64,000 bases of DNA from Ahaetulla prasina (GCF_028640845.1 NC_080539.1:367865233-367929232); one strand, 5' to 3'; positions 47,961-59,382 are shown, counted from the stretch's first letter. The notes: generated by a model from the sequence alone, not told the origin. Made by a program: numbers and translations.

Positions 47961-48358
47961 GCCCTTGACTTACAGCCATTCGTTTAGTGACCATTCAAAA
48001 GTTATAGCGGGACTGAAAAAAGTGACTTACGACTCGTTTTCACATTCGTGACCGTTGCAGTATTCCCCCATAGACACATGCTCAAAATTTTGGGCACTTG
48101 GCAACTGGCATACGGTAATAAATAAATTAACATTTGCAGGGTCCCCTGATCCCCATTTGTAACCTTCCCAGCTGGCTTAAGCAAAGTCAATGGGACAAGC
48201 CAGATTCGCTCAACGACCGCACGATCCACTTGACAACCGCAGTTCTTTGCTTAGCAGCTGTGGCAAATCGGTCGTAAAATGGGACCAAAACTCACTTCAC
48301 AACTGCCTTGCTTAGCCATGAAAATTTTGGCCACAATTGTCGTAAATCAAGGAATCTG
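47961..48358. mobile_element. Tc1/mariner-like MITE
   Basis: GCCCTTGACTTACAGCCATTC to CGTAAATCAAGGAATCTG, TA on both sides; eroded termini. Confidence 0.8.
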
Positions 48359-48582
48359 TAACCCACCTTTCTAGCGTTCATCGATGCGATTACCTTTTAT
48401 CTTATCTGATACTCCCCCATATATATATCTTTTTTTTACTAATTGGCCCCATCCACAAACTTCAAAGCATCTTAGTCCTCATTCCCCACCCGCCACCTAT
48501 GTGTGGAGTTTCCCCAGATTTCCATGTGACTCTGCGGCCCCCATGTTAGCTGAGGAATGATGGGAGCTGAAGTCCAGTTCCC

Positions 48583-49109
48583 TGTCGTGTCCCACTCCTC
48601 CGCTGACGGCCGGGTCAGGGAAATCCGAATCAGGCGTGCCTCTGCAGCTCTGCCAAAGTCCTAGCAAAGTCCTCAGGGCAGGCAGGAGACCAGAAAGTGA
48701 CTTCAGCAAGATATGTTTAGACTTTGCCTGACTCAGAGAATGCCAGAAAGCAGATCCTTTATATAGGCCATGGGGTGTGGCTCCATGACTCAGCACTTAT
48801 CCAGGCCTGCCCCTCCCTTCCTTCTGTTGCCTCCATCTATCAAGTCTTCTGACGCGAGGGTCACTCCAGTCTGCAGCTGTTGGCAATTGACCTCCCTCAG
48901 GCTCACATGCTGTGGAGGAGGGGGAGGGGTCTAGTTGCTCCGTTTGCCTGGGCATGGAGCCAGGGCTGGGGGCTGGAGATATTTCCTCCTCTTCAGCCTG
49001 TCTGGGCATGGAGCCAGGGCTGGGGCCGGGAGGCATACTAGGACATTCCTCCGTGTTCGGAAGCAGATAAGATGGGCCCGGCTGCGGTGAGATCGGACGA
49101 GACACAACA
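48583..49109 (-). mobile_element. Solo LTR, minus strand
   Basis: 527 bp, TGTTGTGTCTCGTCC at the 5' end (minus strand) to GTGGGACACGACA, bounded by 5-bp duplications TTCCC (48578-48582 and 49110-49114). On the minus strand a TATA box (CCTATATAAAGG) lies about 160 bases from the 3' end. Homologous throughout to the plus-strand LTR at 49610. No internal retroelement genes are present. The frame of 102 codons on the minus strand is LTR sequence. The family (gypsy or endogenous retrovirus) cannot be settled from an LTR alone. Confidence 0.9.
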
Positions 49110-49167
49110 TTCCCAAAGACTGTATCATGTTGCAGAAAAGGTTTATTTAAAACACTTCACTTTAGAA

Positions 49168-49336
49168 CAGGGATCTCCAACCTTGGCAACTTGTGGACTT
49201 CAACTCCCATAATTCCTCAGCCAGCAGAGCAGAGCAGAGCAGAGCAAAGCAAAGCAAAAAGCAAAGCAAAGCAAAGCATTGCATTCTGGGAGTTGCAGTC
49301 CACAAGTCTTCAAGTTGCCAAGGTTGGAGACCTCTG
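49168..49336. mobile_element. hAT foldback element with a pentanucleotide expansion at its centre
   Basis: Ends CAGGGATCTCCAACCTTGG and complement; perfect octamers CTTTAGAA (49160-49167 and 49337-49344). The usual CAGCCAGC centre is replaced at 49225-49280 by GCAGA/GCAAA repeats. Confidence 0.93.
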
Positions 49337-49349
49337 CTTTAGAACAACA

Positions 49350-50215
49350 CTTGGCCACTGAACTCAATGTTTATGACCGTTGCAGTGTCCCGGGATCATG
49401 TGATCCCCTTTTGCGACCTTCTTGACAAGCAAAGTCAACGGGGGAAGCCAGATTCCTTTAACAATCATGTTATTAACTTAAGAACCGCAGTGACTCGCTT
49501 AAGCACTGTGGCAAGAAAAGAGGGCAAAATGGGGCAAAATTCACTTAATGAACGTCCGGCTTAGCAACAGAAATGTTGGGCTCAGTTGTGGTCGTACGTC
49601 GAGGACGTCTGTTGTGACTCGTCCTCCCTCCTCTCCTCAGCCGGGCCCCTCCCATCTCCAACCGGGCCTGTTATCAGACTCCGAGTCTGATAATGAAGAT
49701 GAACGGCCTGTCATGCCTCCAGCCCTCGGCCCTGGCCCCATTCCCAGAGAGGATTCCAGGAGTGAACGGACAAGCCCGATAAACCTCACTCATACGGCGT
49801 GTGTTCCTTTGGCTCAGCCGTCAGAGGAAGCCAGCCAGGTGCTGGAATTACTGACAGCAGATCCAGCTGAAGACAATTCAGCGTAGGTGGACCCTCGCTT
49901 CCGGAGATCTGAGAGGCGACGCCAGCAGAAGGAGGGGTGGGGCAGGCCTGGATAAATGCTGAGTCATGGAGCCACACCCCACAGCCTATATAAAGGACCT
50001 GCTTTTGGCATTCCAACCTTGAGTCAAGCAAAGTCTTATCTAGTTTGCTGATATCGGACTCTTATCGCTGAAGTCACAACTTGGGCTCCTGCCTGCCCTG
50101 ATAAACCTCGAAGGGACTTGGCAAGCTGCAGGGGCTTCGTTGCCAAGTTTGTTACGGACTTCCTTGACTCATTCGTCGGAGCGGGGTGGATGGGACAAGA
50201 TAACGTCTGTATGTT
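49350..50215. mobile_element. Tc1/mariner-like MITE interrupted by a solo LTR
   Basis: Family body (GTTTATGACCGTTGCAGTG ... GGTCGTACGTCGAGGACGTC) from about 49350. The right terminal repeat is broken by the LTR starting at 49610. Left terminus not clear. Confidence 0.75.
49610..50202 (+). mobile_element. Solo LTR, plus strand
   Basis: 593 bp from TGTTGTGACTCGTCC to GGGACAAGATA, bounded by ACGTC (49605-49609 and 50203-50207). TATA box CCTATATAAAGGACC near 49985. Opposite in orientation to the LTR at 48583-49109. The frame 49548-49886 is LTR sequence, not a gene. Confidence 0.9.
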
Positions 50216-50388
50216 ACACAACTTTTACAAGCCTTCCAGTCACTTCAAAATACTTTTGGACAAACAGTATGAGTTTTGCAAAGAGAAGTAAAAAAACAAA
50301 CAAACAGCAATAATGGGTTTCTTTCTGCTTCTCTTTTTCTTGTCCCCGTTCATCATCGTCCCCTTCCCCTCCCTCCCGTTTCTTTCAG

Positions 50389-50534
50389 ACGGTGCCTGGA
50401 GAAGTGAGCCCCCAGGACGGTTATGTGTTCCTTCTTGTACTTCTTTCTATCTTTATCGGGGGCACTTTGGTGTTGCTGTTTGGCATTCTGATCGTCTGCC
50501 GGCGCTGCTGCGAAACAGACCGAAGGCACTCCAG
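50389..50534 (+). CDS. CBARP: CBARP coding exon 2, transmembrane segment
   Basis: Acceptor TCTTTCAG|AC and donor CCAG|GTATGG. The exon enters in phase 0 and leaves with two bases of an Arg codon. It encodes residues 18-65. A short acidic/Gly stretch (GEVSPQDG) is followed by a membrane helix at about residues 30-53, then a cytosolic stop-transfer patch CRRCC at 54-58. This layout, with FIGGTLVLL in the helix, matches vertebrate CBARP. The topology implied is N-terminus outside, C-terminus in the cytosol, where the channel beta-subunit binding regions lie. Flanking introns are 5.8 kb and 7.2 kb, both packed with transposons. Confidence 0.92.
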
Positions 50535-50790
50535 GTATGGCTGGGAATGGACGGCTGGGGGATCCGGTGGCATGGGGCGGGGAGGGTCTGTTTGGGGTAG
50601 GTAGGATATAGATCGTGTTTTTAAATGACTGGCTGGGAGGGGGCCTTCTCCGTGTAGGGGCCATCCTGATGTATTGGGAGCAACACAGCAAGAATCTGCA
50701 GCCATGCTGACTAACAATTTTGGGAATTGCAACCAAACTGAGCCAGAAGGGACAGGGTGAAAAAAAATCCTGCCCTAAAACTTATTAAAA

Positions 50791-51822
50791 TTTCCTTCCT
50801 TCCTTCCTTCCTTCCTTCCTTCCTTCCTTCCTTCCTTCCTTCCTTCCTTCCTTCCTTCCTTCCTTCCTTCCTATGTCTGCCTTCCTTCCTTCCTTCCTTC
50901 CTTCCTTCCTTCCTTCCTTCCTTCCTTCCTTCCTATGTCTGCCTTCCTTCCTTCCTTCTTTCCTTCCTTCCTTCCTTCATTTTTCTTTCCTTCCTTCCTT
51001 CCTTCCTTCCTTCCTTCCTTCCTTCCTTCCTTCCTTCTTTCCTTCCTATGTCTGCCTTCCTTCCTTCCTTTATCTGCCTTCCTTCCTTCCTTCCTTCCTT
51101 CCTTCCTTCCTATGTCTTCCTTCCTTCCTTCTTTCCTTCTTTCCTTCCTTCCTTCCTTCCTTCTTTCCTTCCTATGTCTTCCTTCCTTCCTTCCTTCCTT
51201 CTTTCCTTCCTATGTCTGCCTTCCTTCCTTCCTTTGTCTGCCTTCCTTCCTTCCTTCCTTCCTTCCTTCCTTCCTTCCTTCCTTCCTTCCTTCCTTCTTT
51301 CCTCCTTCCTCCTTTCCTATGTCTTCCTTCCTTCCTTCCTTCCTTCCTTCTTTCTTTCCTATGTCTGCCTTCCTTCCTTCTTTCCTTCCTTCCTTCCTTC
51401 TTTCCTTCCTTCCTTCCTATGTCTTCCTTCCTTCCTTCCTTCCTTCCTTCCTTCCTTCCTTCCTTCCTTCCTATGTCTTCCTTCCTTCCTTCTTTCCTTC
51501 CTATGTCTGCCTTCCTTCCTTCCTTTGTCTACCTTCCTTCCTTCTTTCCTTCCTTCCTTCCTTCTTTCCTTCCTTCCTTCCTATGTCTTCCTTCCTTCCT
51601 TCCTTCCTTCCTTCCTTCCTTCCTTCCTTCCTTCCTTCCTTCCTTCCTATGTCTTCCTTCCTTCCTTCCTTCCTATGTCTTCCTTCCTGCCTGCCTGCCT
51701 GCCTAAGTCTGCCTTCCTTTCCTTCTTTCCTTCTTTCCTTCCTTCCTTCCTTCCTTCCTATGTCTGCCTTCCTTCCTTCCTTCGTCTGCCTTCCTTCCTG
51801 TTCATTCATTCATTCATTCATT
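50791..51822 (+). repeat. 1-kb (CCTT)n array with punctuating motifs
   Basis: CBARP intron 2, starting about 250 bases after exon 2. Runs of CCTT are interrupted again and again by TATGTCTG, TATGTCTT or TTTGTCTG, forming a higher-order pattern; ends in (TTCA)n. Three long open frames (up to 390 codons, PSFLPSFL) and a minus-strand KEGR frame are pure artefacts. Confidence 0.97.
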
Positions 51823-51834
51823 TTTCATCACCTC

Positions 51835-52640
51835 CAGGCAGCATCTGGATATCTCAGCCCAAAAGCCAATCAAATGCTTTAGAGACCCAGGTTCTACTCC
51901 CCACTCAGCCATGGATGCTCATTGGCTGACCAGACCCCCCTCCTCAGCCCAAGAGCCAATCATATATAACAGGGAAGAGGCTGGACGAGGAGAGGGGAGA
52001 CACAGGATCTAGGTCTTCCTCTCAGCTGCAAAAGCTCATTGGCTGACTTTGGATCAGTCCTTCCCTCTCAGCCCGAGAGCCATTCAAGAGTAGAACAGTT
52101 CTCTGATATTCTGTTTTCCCCACAACCACAGTCCTGTGAAGTGGGTTGAGCTAAGAGAGAGAAATTGGCCCGAAGTCACCCAACCAACCTCTATGCCTAA
52201 GGGAGGATTGGAACTCAGATCCCCTGGTTTCTAGTCCAACAACTTCCTAATTACACCAAACCGGCTCTCATGATAAATTAACATTATTTCCACGTTTCTG
52301 ATTGGAGAAGGTCTGGATTAAGAGCCCCAAGGACAGGGGCTTAGAACCCAAGTCTAAGGGTTCTACAACCAACCAACATTGGTTGAATGTGGGCCTGTCC
52401 CTCCCTTTGAGCCCAAGAGCCAATCAGGTCTAGTAGGGAAGGGAGGGAGGAGACGGGTTCTACTCCACACTCAGCCACAGCAGTTCATTGGCTGATTTTA
52501 GATCAGTCCCTCCCTCTCTGCTCAGGAGCCAATCAGGTCCAGTGGGGAAAGGGGGTGGAGACTCAGGTTCTAGCCCCTCTTCAGCCATAGAAATTTGAGG
52601 GAGTTGCTGGACCAATCACTCCCTCTCAGGTTGAAGGAAA
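51835..52640. repeat. Degenerate tandem repeat containing CCAATCA
   Basis: Roughly 100-bp paragraphs recur: CTCAGCCCAAGAGCCAATCA, a gap of ...GGGAAG..., AGACTCAGGTTCTACTCC, then CTCATTGGCTGA. Related sequence in inverted orientation lies at 61440-61660 in another CBARP intron. Confidence 0.75.
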
Positions 52641-52668
52641 AAAATGAAAAGGGGGTGGTGCTAAATAT

Positions 52669-53320
52669 AGATAGTCCTTGACTTACGACCGCTCACTTAG
52701 CGACCGTTCAAAGTTAACCTAAAAAAGCTGCTTACAACCTGGATTTGAACTGCTGACAGCCACCTGATCATACTTTGAGTGCTTGGCAACTGGCCCTCAT
52801 ATATACCTGTTTGCAGCATTCAATGGTCGCATGACTGCAATTTACAACCAGTGTTCAATTCTAGTTTCTGGGGGGGGAAAAAAAATCCATAGTGAACAAT
52901 GGATTCACTTAACGCCCATGGTGTGTTTAGTCAGCAACTACAGATAGTTCTCCACTTACAGCAGTTCATTCAGTGACGATTCGAAGTTACAAACGGCACT
53001 GAAAAAAAGTGATTTATGATCGTATTTCACGCTGACATCCCCATGGTCACGTGATCAAAATTTGGATGCTTGGCAGCTGACTCGTATTTATGACGGTTGC
53101 CCTGTCCCGGGGGTCACGCGATCCCCTTTTGCAACCTTCTGACAAGCAAAGTCAATGGGGAAACCAGATTCATTTAACAACCACATTACTCATTAAACAA
53201 CTGCAAGTATTCACTTAACACAGATGTTAAGAAAGGTCGTACAATGGGGGCGTTTAAAACCCTCTTAACTAATTTCTCACTTAGCAACATAAATTTTGGG
53301 CTCCATTTGTGGGCGTAAGT
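52669..53320. mobile_element. Two adjoining Tc1/mariner-like MITEs
   Basis: The first starts TAGATAGTCCTTGACTTACG at 52669. The second starts CAGATAGTTCTCCACTTAC at 52941 after TA. The junction truncates the first. Confidence 0.8.
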
Positions 53321-53352
53321 CAGGTCCTTGACTTGCAACGATTCGTTTAGTG

Positions 53353-53487
53353 CAGGGATCTCCAACCTTGGCAACTTTAAGACTTGTGGACTTCAACTCC
53401 CAGAATTCCTCAGCCAGCAAAGCTGGCTGAGGAATTCTGGGAGTTGAAGTCCACAAGTCTTAAAGTTGTTAGGATTGGAGACCCCTG
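53353..53487. mobile_element. hAT foldback element in a MITE
   Basis: Ends CAGGGATCTCCAACCTTGG and complement; perfect octamers GTTTAGTG (53345-53352 and 53488-53495) derived from the host MITE. Confidence 0.94.
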
Positions 53488-53534
53488 GTTTAGTGACTAA
53501 TGAAGTTACAACAGCACTGAAGAAAAAAGTGACG

Positions 53535-56500
53535 TGATACACGAAAGGACAAGAGAATTTCTTCCAAGAAGATACCTGCACATGCAAAGCTGCCTAAATC
53601 CTTTTTTGATATGATAGAAGATTTTGAGTTAAGAGATGTATGGAGACTGCGGAATTTGGAGGAAAGAGACTATACTTTTTTCTCTGATAGGCATCAATCC
53701 TTCTCACGTATTGATTTTATTTTAATTTCTAATGATTTGCTTTTTAGGGTTAAGAAAACTAAGATATTTCCAAGATGTTTGTCTGATCATAGTCCTGTTT
53801 GGATGGAATTGCAATATGGAAAAGAGGGTAGAAGAACTTGGAGATTAAATGAAAATTTGTTTAGATATCAGGATAATGTAAATCAATGTAAAAAGCAGAT
53901 GAAAGAATTTTTTGATTATAATTTGAATAATGAAACATCGATAGAAATGGTTTGGGACTCCAGTAAAGCTTTTATGAGAGGTGTATTAATATATCTTAAT
54001 AATAGACAGAGAAATAAGCAACAAAGACAGCTAGGTATTTAGAAGAGGAAATTTATAAGAAACAACAATTATTAATACATAATCCACATGATCAAAAACT
54101 TAAAGATGCAATAAAGTTATTACAGAATCAATTTAATATGATAATGGCTGATCAGGTGGCAACAAATATACAATATGCCAAACATAATACTTTTGTAATG
54201 CAAATAGACCTGGTAGGTGGTTAGCATACACTTTAAGGAAAAGACAACAACAACGTACTATAGAAAAAATAGAATATAAAGGCAAAGAGAGATATCAACA
54301 GGATAAAATTAAAAAAGCTTTTTTAGAATATTATACAAATTTATATCTTAAAGATAATATATTGAATAGGGATATTGATAATTATTTGAAGGAATATAAG
54401 GTTAAAAATATAACTTTAGAACAAATGGATGAACTGAATCGGCCTATAACCTCGGAAGAAATTATTTTGGTAATTAAACAGTTAAAATGGGGAAAACTCC
54501 TGGTACGGATGGGCTCACAGTTAGTTATTATAGGAATTTACAGGATGAGATGTTAGGTCCACTTAAGAAATTATTTAATCAGATACAGCTAGGAGGGGGA
54601 ATTCCCCCCTCATGGAGAACCTCTTTTATTTCATTGATACCAAAAGAGGAACAGGATTGTTCTAAACCTGGGAATTATAGGCCAATCTCACTTTTAAATA
54701 ATGATTATAAGATTTTTGTTAAAATAATAGCTAATAGATTAATGTTGATTCTGCAGCGAAGAATTCATAATGATCAATCTGGATTTATAAAAGGGAGACA
54801 GATGAGGAATAATGTTAGGCAGATTGTTAATTTACTGGAGTACTTAGAAAAGAAAAATTTTATTCCAGCAGCATTTATTTTTCTCGATGCAGAGAAAGCT
54901 TTTGATCGATTGCATTGGGATTTTTTATTTAAATTAATAGAAAAGATGCAATTTGGAGATGGTTTTTTAAGAATAATTAGGGCAATTTATGGAGAGCAAA
55001 CAGCACAGATTATAATCAATGGTAGCTTAACAGAACCTTTTAAGATTGCGAAAGGAACAAGACAGGGATGTCCTTTATCACCATTATTGTTTATTTTAAC
55101 TCTAGAACCATTATTGGATAAAATACGAAGTAAAGGAGATAGAGGAATTAGAGTTAGACAGTATGAATATAAGTTAAGAGCTTTTGCAGATGATTTGGTG
55201 ATTACTTTAACAAACCCTATAAATTCTAGTAAATCTTTGTTGGAAATAATTGATCAATATGGGAATGTCTCAGGGTTTAAGGTAAATCAGAAAAGACAAA
55301 AGTGATAATAAAAATATGGCCAGACAACAGAAAGAAAAACTAGAGGAAGTAACAGGATTTGAAATTGTAAAGAAGGTTAAGTACTTAGGGTTTATATTAC
55401 GTCGTCAAATGTGAAATTGTATAAGAATAACTATGAGGTTTTATGGCAAAAGTTCAGAAGGAGTTGATTGTTTGGAAAAATTGCAATTATCTTTGCTGGG
55501 AGAATTGCTGCTATTAAAATGAATGTTTTACCTAGATTTTTATTCCTCTTTCAGATGATACCAATAATTAAGAAAGATAAGAATCTTGAGGAATGGCAGA
55601 AGGAATTAACAAATTTATATGGGAAGGTAAAAAGCTAGGGTTAAAATGAAAATAATTCAAGATTCTCGGAAAGGGAGGTTTAAAATGCCTAATTTTAAAT
55701 TATATTATGAAGCAGCTGCTCTCTGCAATAAGTGATTGGCTTAATTTAACAGAGGACAGAATTTTGAATATAGAAGGTTATGATTTGCTATATGGATGGC
55801 ATGCATATTTAATTTATGACAAAAAGTGGATAAGGCCTTTAAAAATCATGTGCTAAGAAATGCCCTTCATGTGTTTGGAAAAATACTCTTATAAACTAAA
55901 TTATAAGGTTCCTATATGGGCAACTCCTAGACATACAATAGAAAATATAAACATAGAACAGAATCAGGAAATGATTACATATAAAGATCTTTTGTATACT
56001 GAAAGAGGTACCGTAATTTGCAGTTAAAATCTCTGCAAGTATTAAGAGAGGAAGGGAAAAATTATACTTGGTTTCAATATGAGCAACTACGTGCTAGATG
56101 GAAGGGAGATCAGAAAATTGGTATAGAGCAGAACGAGGGAAATTTGGTAAAGCAAATTAGAAATCAGTCTCAGGAGCATATAAAGAGATTGTATAATGTG
56201 TTACTTGAAATAGATTCTGAAAGGGACTTGGTAAAGGACTGTATGATAAAGTGGGCACAAAATTTTCAGGAGCCAATATTATTGGAAATGTGGGAAAAAA
56301 TTGGGTTAGAAATGTTAAATTCACGCAGGCACAGAATCTGAGGGAAAATTTTTATAAAATGTTTTATAGATGGCATCTAGATCCTAAAAATTATCGTATG
56401 TATCCAGATATGCAAGCAAAATGTTGGAGATGTAATTGTGATGACGCTACATATTTTCACATTTGGTGGACTTGTAAGGACATAAAGGCCTTTTGGATAA

Positions 56501-57066
56501 AAATTTGGTGGATTTTACAAAATGTTTTGAAAAAGAAGATAAAGTTCCTGCCGTAATTTTTCTTGTTGGGAATTATTACGGATTGTACAGTAATTGAGAC
56601 TAAATTGATTTTAAATCTAATAACTGCAGCAAGATTACTAATAGGACAATATTGGAAGAAAAAGAAGTACCAACAATAGAAGAATGGATATTGAAAGTTG
56701 CCAATTTGGCTGAGATGGCGAAGATATCAGCCTTTTGAAAGACAATACGCAAGAAAGATACTTAAAGGAATGGAAAAATGGATTGACTATATTCAACGAG
56801 ATATCAGACTAAGAGTTATCAGACTGTTTTGAATGATTATGATGTATTATTTTGATTGCTTTTGGGGGAAGTTAGGAATTGATGATTGTAGGGGTATAAT
56901 TAACTTGCAACGAAAATTTTTAGCATATGTTTGTTTTATTTTTAACTATACCTTGTGCTCGTTCCGGGAAGTCGGGGGGGGAGGGGGGTTGCGAAGGGAG
57001 GGGGGAGGAGGGGGGGAAAGGGGGAAAAAATTTTTTTAAAAACTTTTTGAATAAAAAAAAAAAAAA
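53535..57066 (+). pseudogene. 5'-truncated L1-clade LINE, dead ORF2
   Basis: ORF2 is broken by frameshifts and stops. 53611-54042 gives the end of the endonuclease domain (SRIDFILISNDLL, SDHSPVWMEL). 54487-55305 gives the reverse transcriptase core with TPGTDGL, NYRPISLLN, FLDAEKAFDRLHW, GTRQGCPLSPLLF and the catalytic FADD. 56018-56556 gives the C-terminal region with the cysteine-rich CWRC...HIWWTC motif. A G-rich 3' UTR and poly-A end the copy. The 14-bp duplication AGAAAAAAGTGACG (53521-53534 and 57067-57080) marks a target-primed insertion. No ORF1 and no 5' UTR. Confidence 0.95.
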
Positions 57067-57163
57067 AGAAAAAAGTGACGTTTTGCACACATATGACCGT
57101 TTTAGCATCCCCGCGGTCACATGATCAAAATTCAGACTTTGCTTAACAACTGGCATGTTTTTT

Positions 57164-57413
57164 TTTTTTAATTTACATTTATATCCCGCCCTTCTCCGAA
57201 GACTCAGGGCGGCTTACAGTGTGTAAGGCAATAGTCTCATTCTATTTGTATATTTACAAAGTCAACTTTTATTGCCCCCCCCCAACAATCTGGGTCCTCA
57301 TTTTACCTACCTTATAAAGGATGGAAGGCTGAGTCAACCTTAGGCCGGGCTTGAACCTGCAGTAATTGCAAGCAGCTGTGTTTTAATAAAAGGCTTCTTA
57401 CAGCCTGAGCTAC
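57164..57413 (-). mobile_element. tRNA/L2-type SINE in a MITE
   Basis: Reverse copy: TATATCCCGCCCTTCTCCGA to CAGCCTGAGCTACCACGG. The head corresponds to the variant of 10502-10780 (GTAGCTCAGGCTG). Confidence 0.88.
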
Positions 57414-57778
57414 CACGGTTGCATTGTCCCAGAGGTCACATGATCCCTTTTTGAGACTTTCTGACCAGCATAGTCAACGGGGAAACCAGGTTCACTTAAC
57501 AAACATGTTACTCACTTAACGACAGTCGTGATTTACTTAACAACCGGGGTGAGAAAAGCTCATAAAAACGGGCCCGTTTTTCACAAAAACAAGGCATCCA
57601 GAGGGCTTGGGAGGCCTGCAGAGTGCTCCTGGGGGGCTGGGGAGGGCAAAAACCGTGCGCGCAGAATCAAAAAACTTCTTTTTTTCTTGTTTTCCTCTTT
57701 GAAATCTTGGTGCGTCTCATATTCCTGTGCGTCTTATAGTCCGAAAAATACGATATATCATCTTTTTCCTATTTTCAG

Positions 57779-57840
57779 AGCCAGCGATGACCCAGAAAAA
57801 ACGAATACCACCTATCTGGATGACTCACAGCCGGCACAAG
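57779..57840 (+). CDS. CBARP: CBARP coding exon 3
   Basis: 62-bp exon between acceptor TATTTTCAG and donor CAAG|GTGAGG. It completes R66, adds residues 67-86 and leaves one base of the next codon. The block EKTNTTYLDDSQPAQ matches the conserved juxtamembrane segment of mammalian CBARP (EKTTTTYLD...HPAQ). It is only a few hundred bases from a nested transposon complex. Confidence 0.9.
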
Positions 57841-58064
57841 GTGAGGAGGGCAACCAACCCTCTCTGCTCATATCAGGAATCTGATTTAAATCGCTGTTGG
57901 TGGAAGCCGTTTTTATTTCAACACCTCCCACAAAGGGGAATTACGAAGTTTGAATCTAATGTCACAGTGCGAGCAAACTACAACAACAACTCCAATTGTA
58001 TCAGATGCATTCCTTATTTTTAAACGGAGGCCACAGGGAATTATAACTCTTTTCTGGGCACATA

Positions 58065-58449
58065 CAGGTAGTCCTCGAATTACAGCTGTAATGGAGCGTG
58101 CCCTTCACCGTCATAAGTTGTGAGAGTCATAAAATCAGTCGGTCATGTGACAGGCCTGGTTTTATGGCCTTTTTTTCCCCAGCAGTCACAAAACCAATAA
58201 TATGCTTATTAAATGATGTTAAATGATAAAAACCGGAAATGAATGCGGATTGCCAGTAAAACCGTTGTAAAAGGTGGTCACATGACCCCGGGAAATGCAG
58301 CCTGGTTGCCAAGCGACCAAAATTCGGTCATGTGACTAGAAGAAGGGCCCTAATCACTGAAACTTTGAATTCTTCTTATAAGTAGTCCCGGATAGATCAG
58401 TTGTAAAATCACATGGTTGCTAAGCAACCTGGCGTAACTTGAGAACTTC
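58065..58449. mobile_element. Divergent MITE of the CAGGTAGTCCTCG group
   Basis: Starts CAGGTAGTCCTCGAATTACAG after TA, but the interior (AATGGAGCGTGCCCTTC, GTCATAAGTTGTGAGAGTC) differs from the main family. Ends near GTAACTTGAGAACTTC. Confidence 0.7.
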
Positions 58450-58847
58450 CAGGTCATCCTCAATTTGCAACCCTTCATTTTGTGATCGTTCAAAGTTAAC
58501 AATGGCACTTTGAAAAGAAGTGACCTGTGACCGTGTTTCACACTTACAACTTGTTCCGTCATTCTCAAGGTTATGTGATCATAATGCGGAAGCTTGACAA
58601 CTGATTCATATTTATGATGGTTGCCGTGTCCCCCGGGATCATGTGATTCCCTTTTGTGACCTTCTGATGAGCAAAGTCGGTGAGGAACCCAGATTCACTT
58701 AACAACCGAGTGACTAACTTAACTAAAGTGATTCACTTAACAACTGTGGCAAGAACGGTCGTAAAAATGGGGCAAAATTCACTTCACTGTCTCACTGAGC
58801 AATGGAAATTTTGGGCTCAATTGTGGTCGTAAATTGAGGACTATCCG
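58450..58847. mobile_element. Tc1/mariner-like MITE
   Basis: CAGGTCATCCTCAATTTGCAA to GTAAATTGAGGACTATCCG, standard interior. Confidence 0.87.
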
Positions 58848-58896
58848 TATTTGTCCTTAGGGACAGAAGCGAACTGCTGCCACCGCATATTCACAC

Positions 58897-59009
58897 CTTT
58901 TTTTTAAATAGTGTTTTTTAAATAGTGTTTTTATTGTAATATATTGTATTATTTTATCTGCCTGTTCACCGCCCTGAGTCCTTCGGGAGAAGGGCGGTAT
59001 AAAAATTAA

Positions 59010-59094
<85 letters not shown>
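58897..59094 (+). mobile_element. L2 3' end with (ATT)n
   Basis: ATATTGTATTATTTTATCTG, CGCCCTGAGTCCTTCGGGAG, then about 85 bases of (ATT)n, which creates a poly-Asn frame on the other strand. It follows the same sequence as 12630-12747. Confidence 0.92.
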
Positions 59095-59096
<2 letters not shown>

Positions 59097-59118
59097 TCCA
59101 CTCTTCCCCCCCAAAAGT

Positions 59119-59382
59119 TATGACTGTAACTTTGTTGCTTGTATCCTTATGATTGATATTGATTGTTTCCTGATTGTTTATTTATAGCCTATGACTATCA
59201 TCAAGTGTTGTATCATTAAGTGTTAAATTTGTACCCTATGACTATTATTAAGTGTTGTAAGTGTTGTACCTCGTTGAAGGTATCTTTTATGTACACTGAG
59301 AGCCTATGCACCAAAGACAAATTCCTTGTGTGTCCAATCACACTTGGCCAATAAAAAATTTCTATTCTATTCTATTCTATTC
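59119..59382 (+). mobile_element. CR1/L3 3' end supplying CBARP exon 4 acceptor
   Basis: TAACTTTGTTGCTTGTATCC ... AAGGTATCTTTTATGTACAC ... CAATCACACTTGGCCAATAA then (TTCTA)4. The exon begins at 59390, after only CCTCTAAG. Same 3' end as copies at 13237 (inverted), 37930, 39060 and 40573 (inverted). Confidence 0.93.

Larger units (their letters stand above)
53321..57570. mobile_element. Tc1/mariner-like MITE split by hAT, L1 and SINE insertions
   Basis: MITE pieces: 53321-53352, 53488-53534, 57067-57163 and 57414-about 57570. Joined, they read as one ordinary family member (ACTTGCAACGATTCGTTTAG ... AGTTACAACAGCACTG ... ACCGTTTTAGCATCCCCGCG ... AAACCAGGTTCACTTAACAA). Insertions are described separately. 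Confidence 0.88.

Noticed and set aside
48797..49105. Proline-rich 102-codon minus-strand frame
   Set aside because: Lies wholly within a solo LTR and is matched by a diverged frame in the other LTR (49548-49886).
50757..51929. 390-, 315- and 277-codon open frames
   Set aside because: Products of the (CCTT)n array, Pro-Ser-Phe-Leu repeats in all three frames; not genes.
54487..55305. Functional reverse transcriptase gene
   Set aside because: Catalytic motifs are present, but ORF2 is frameshifted upstream and downstream and ORF1 is missing; a dead L1 copy.
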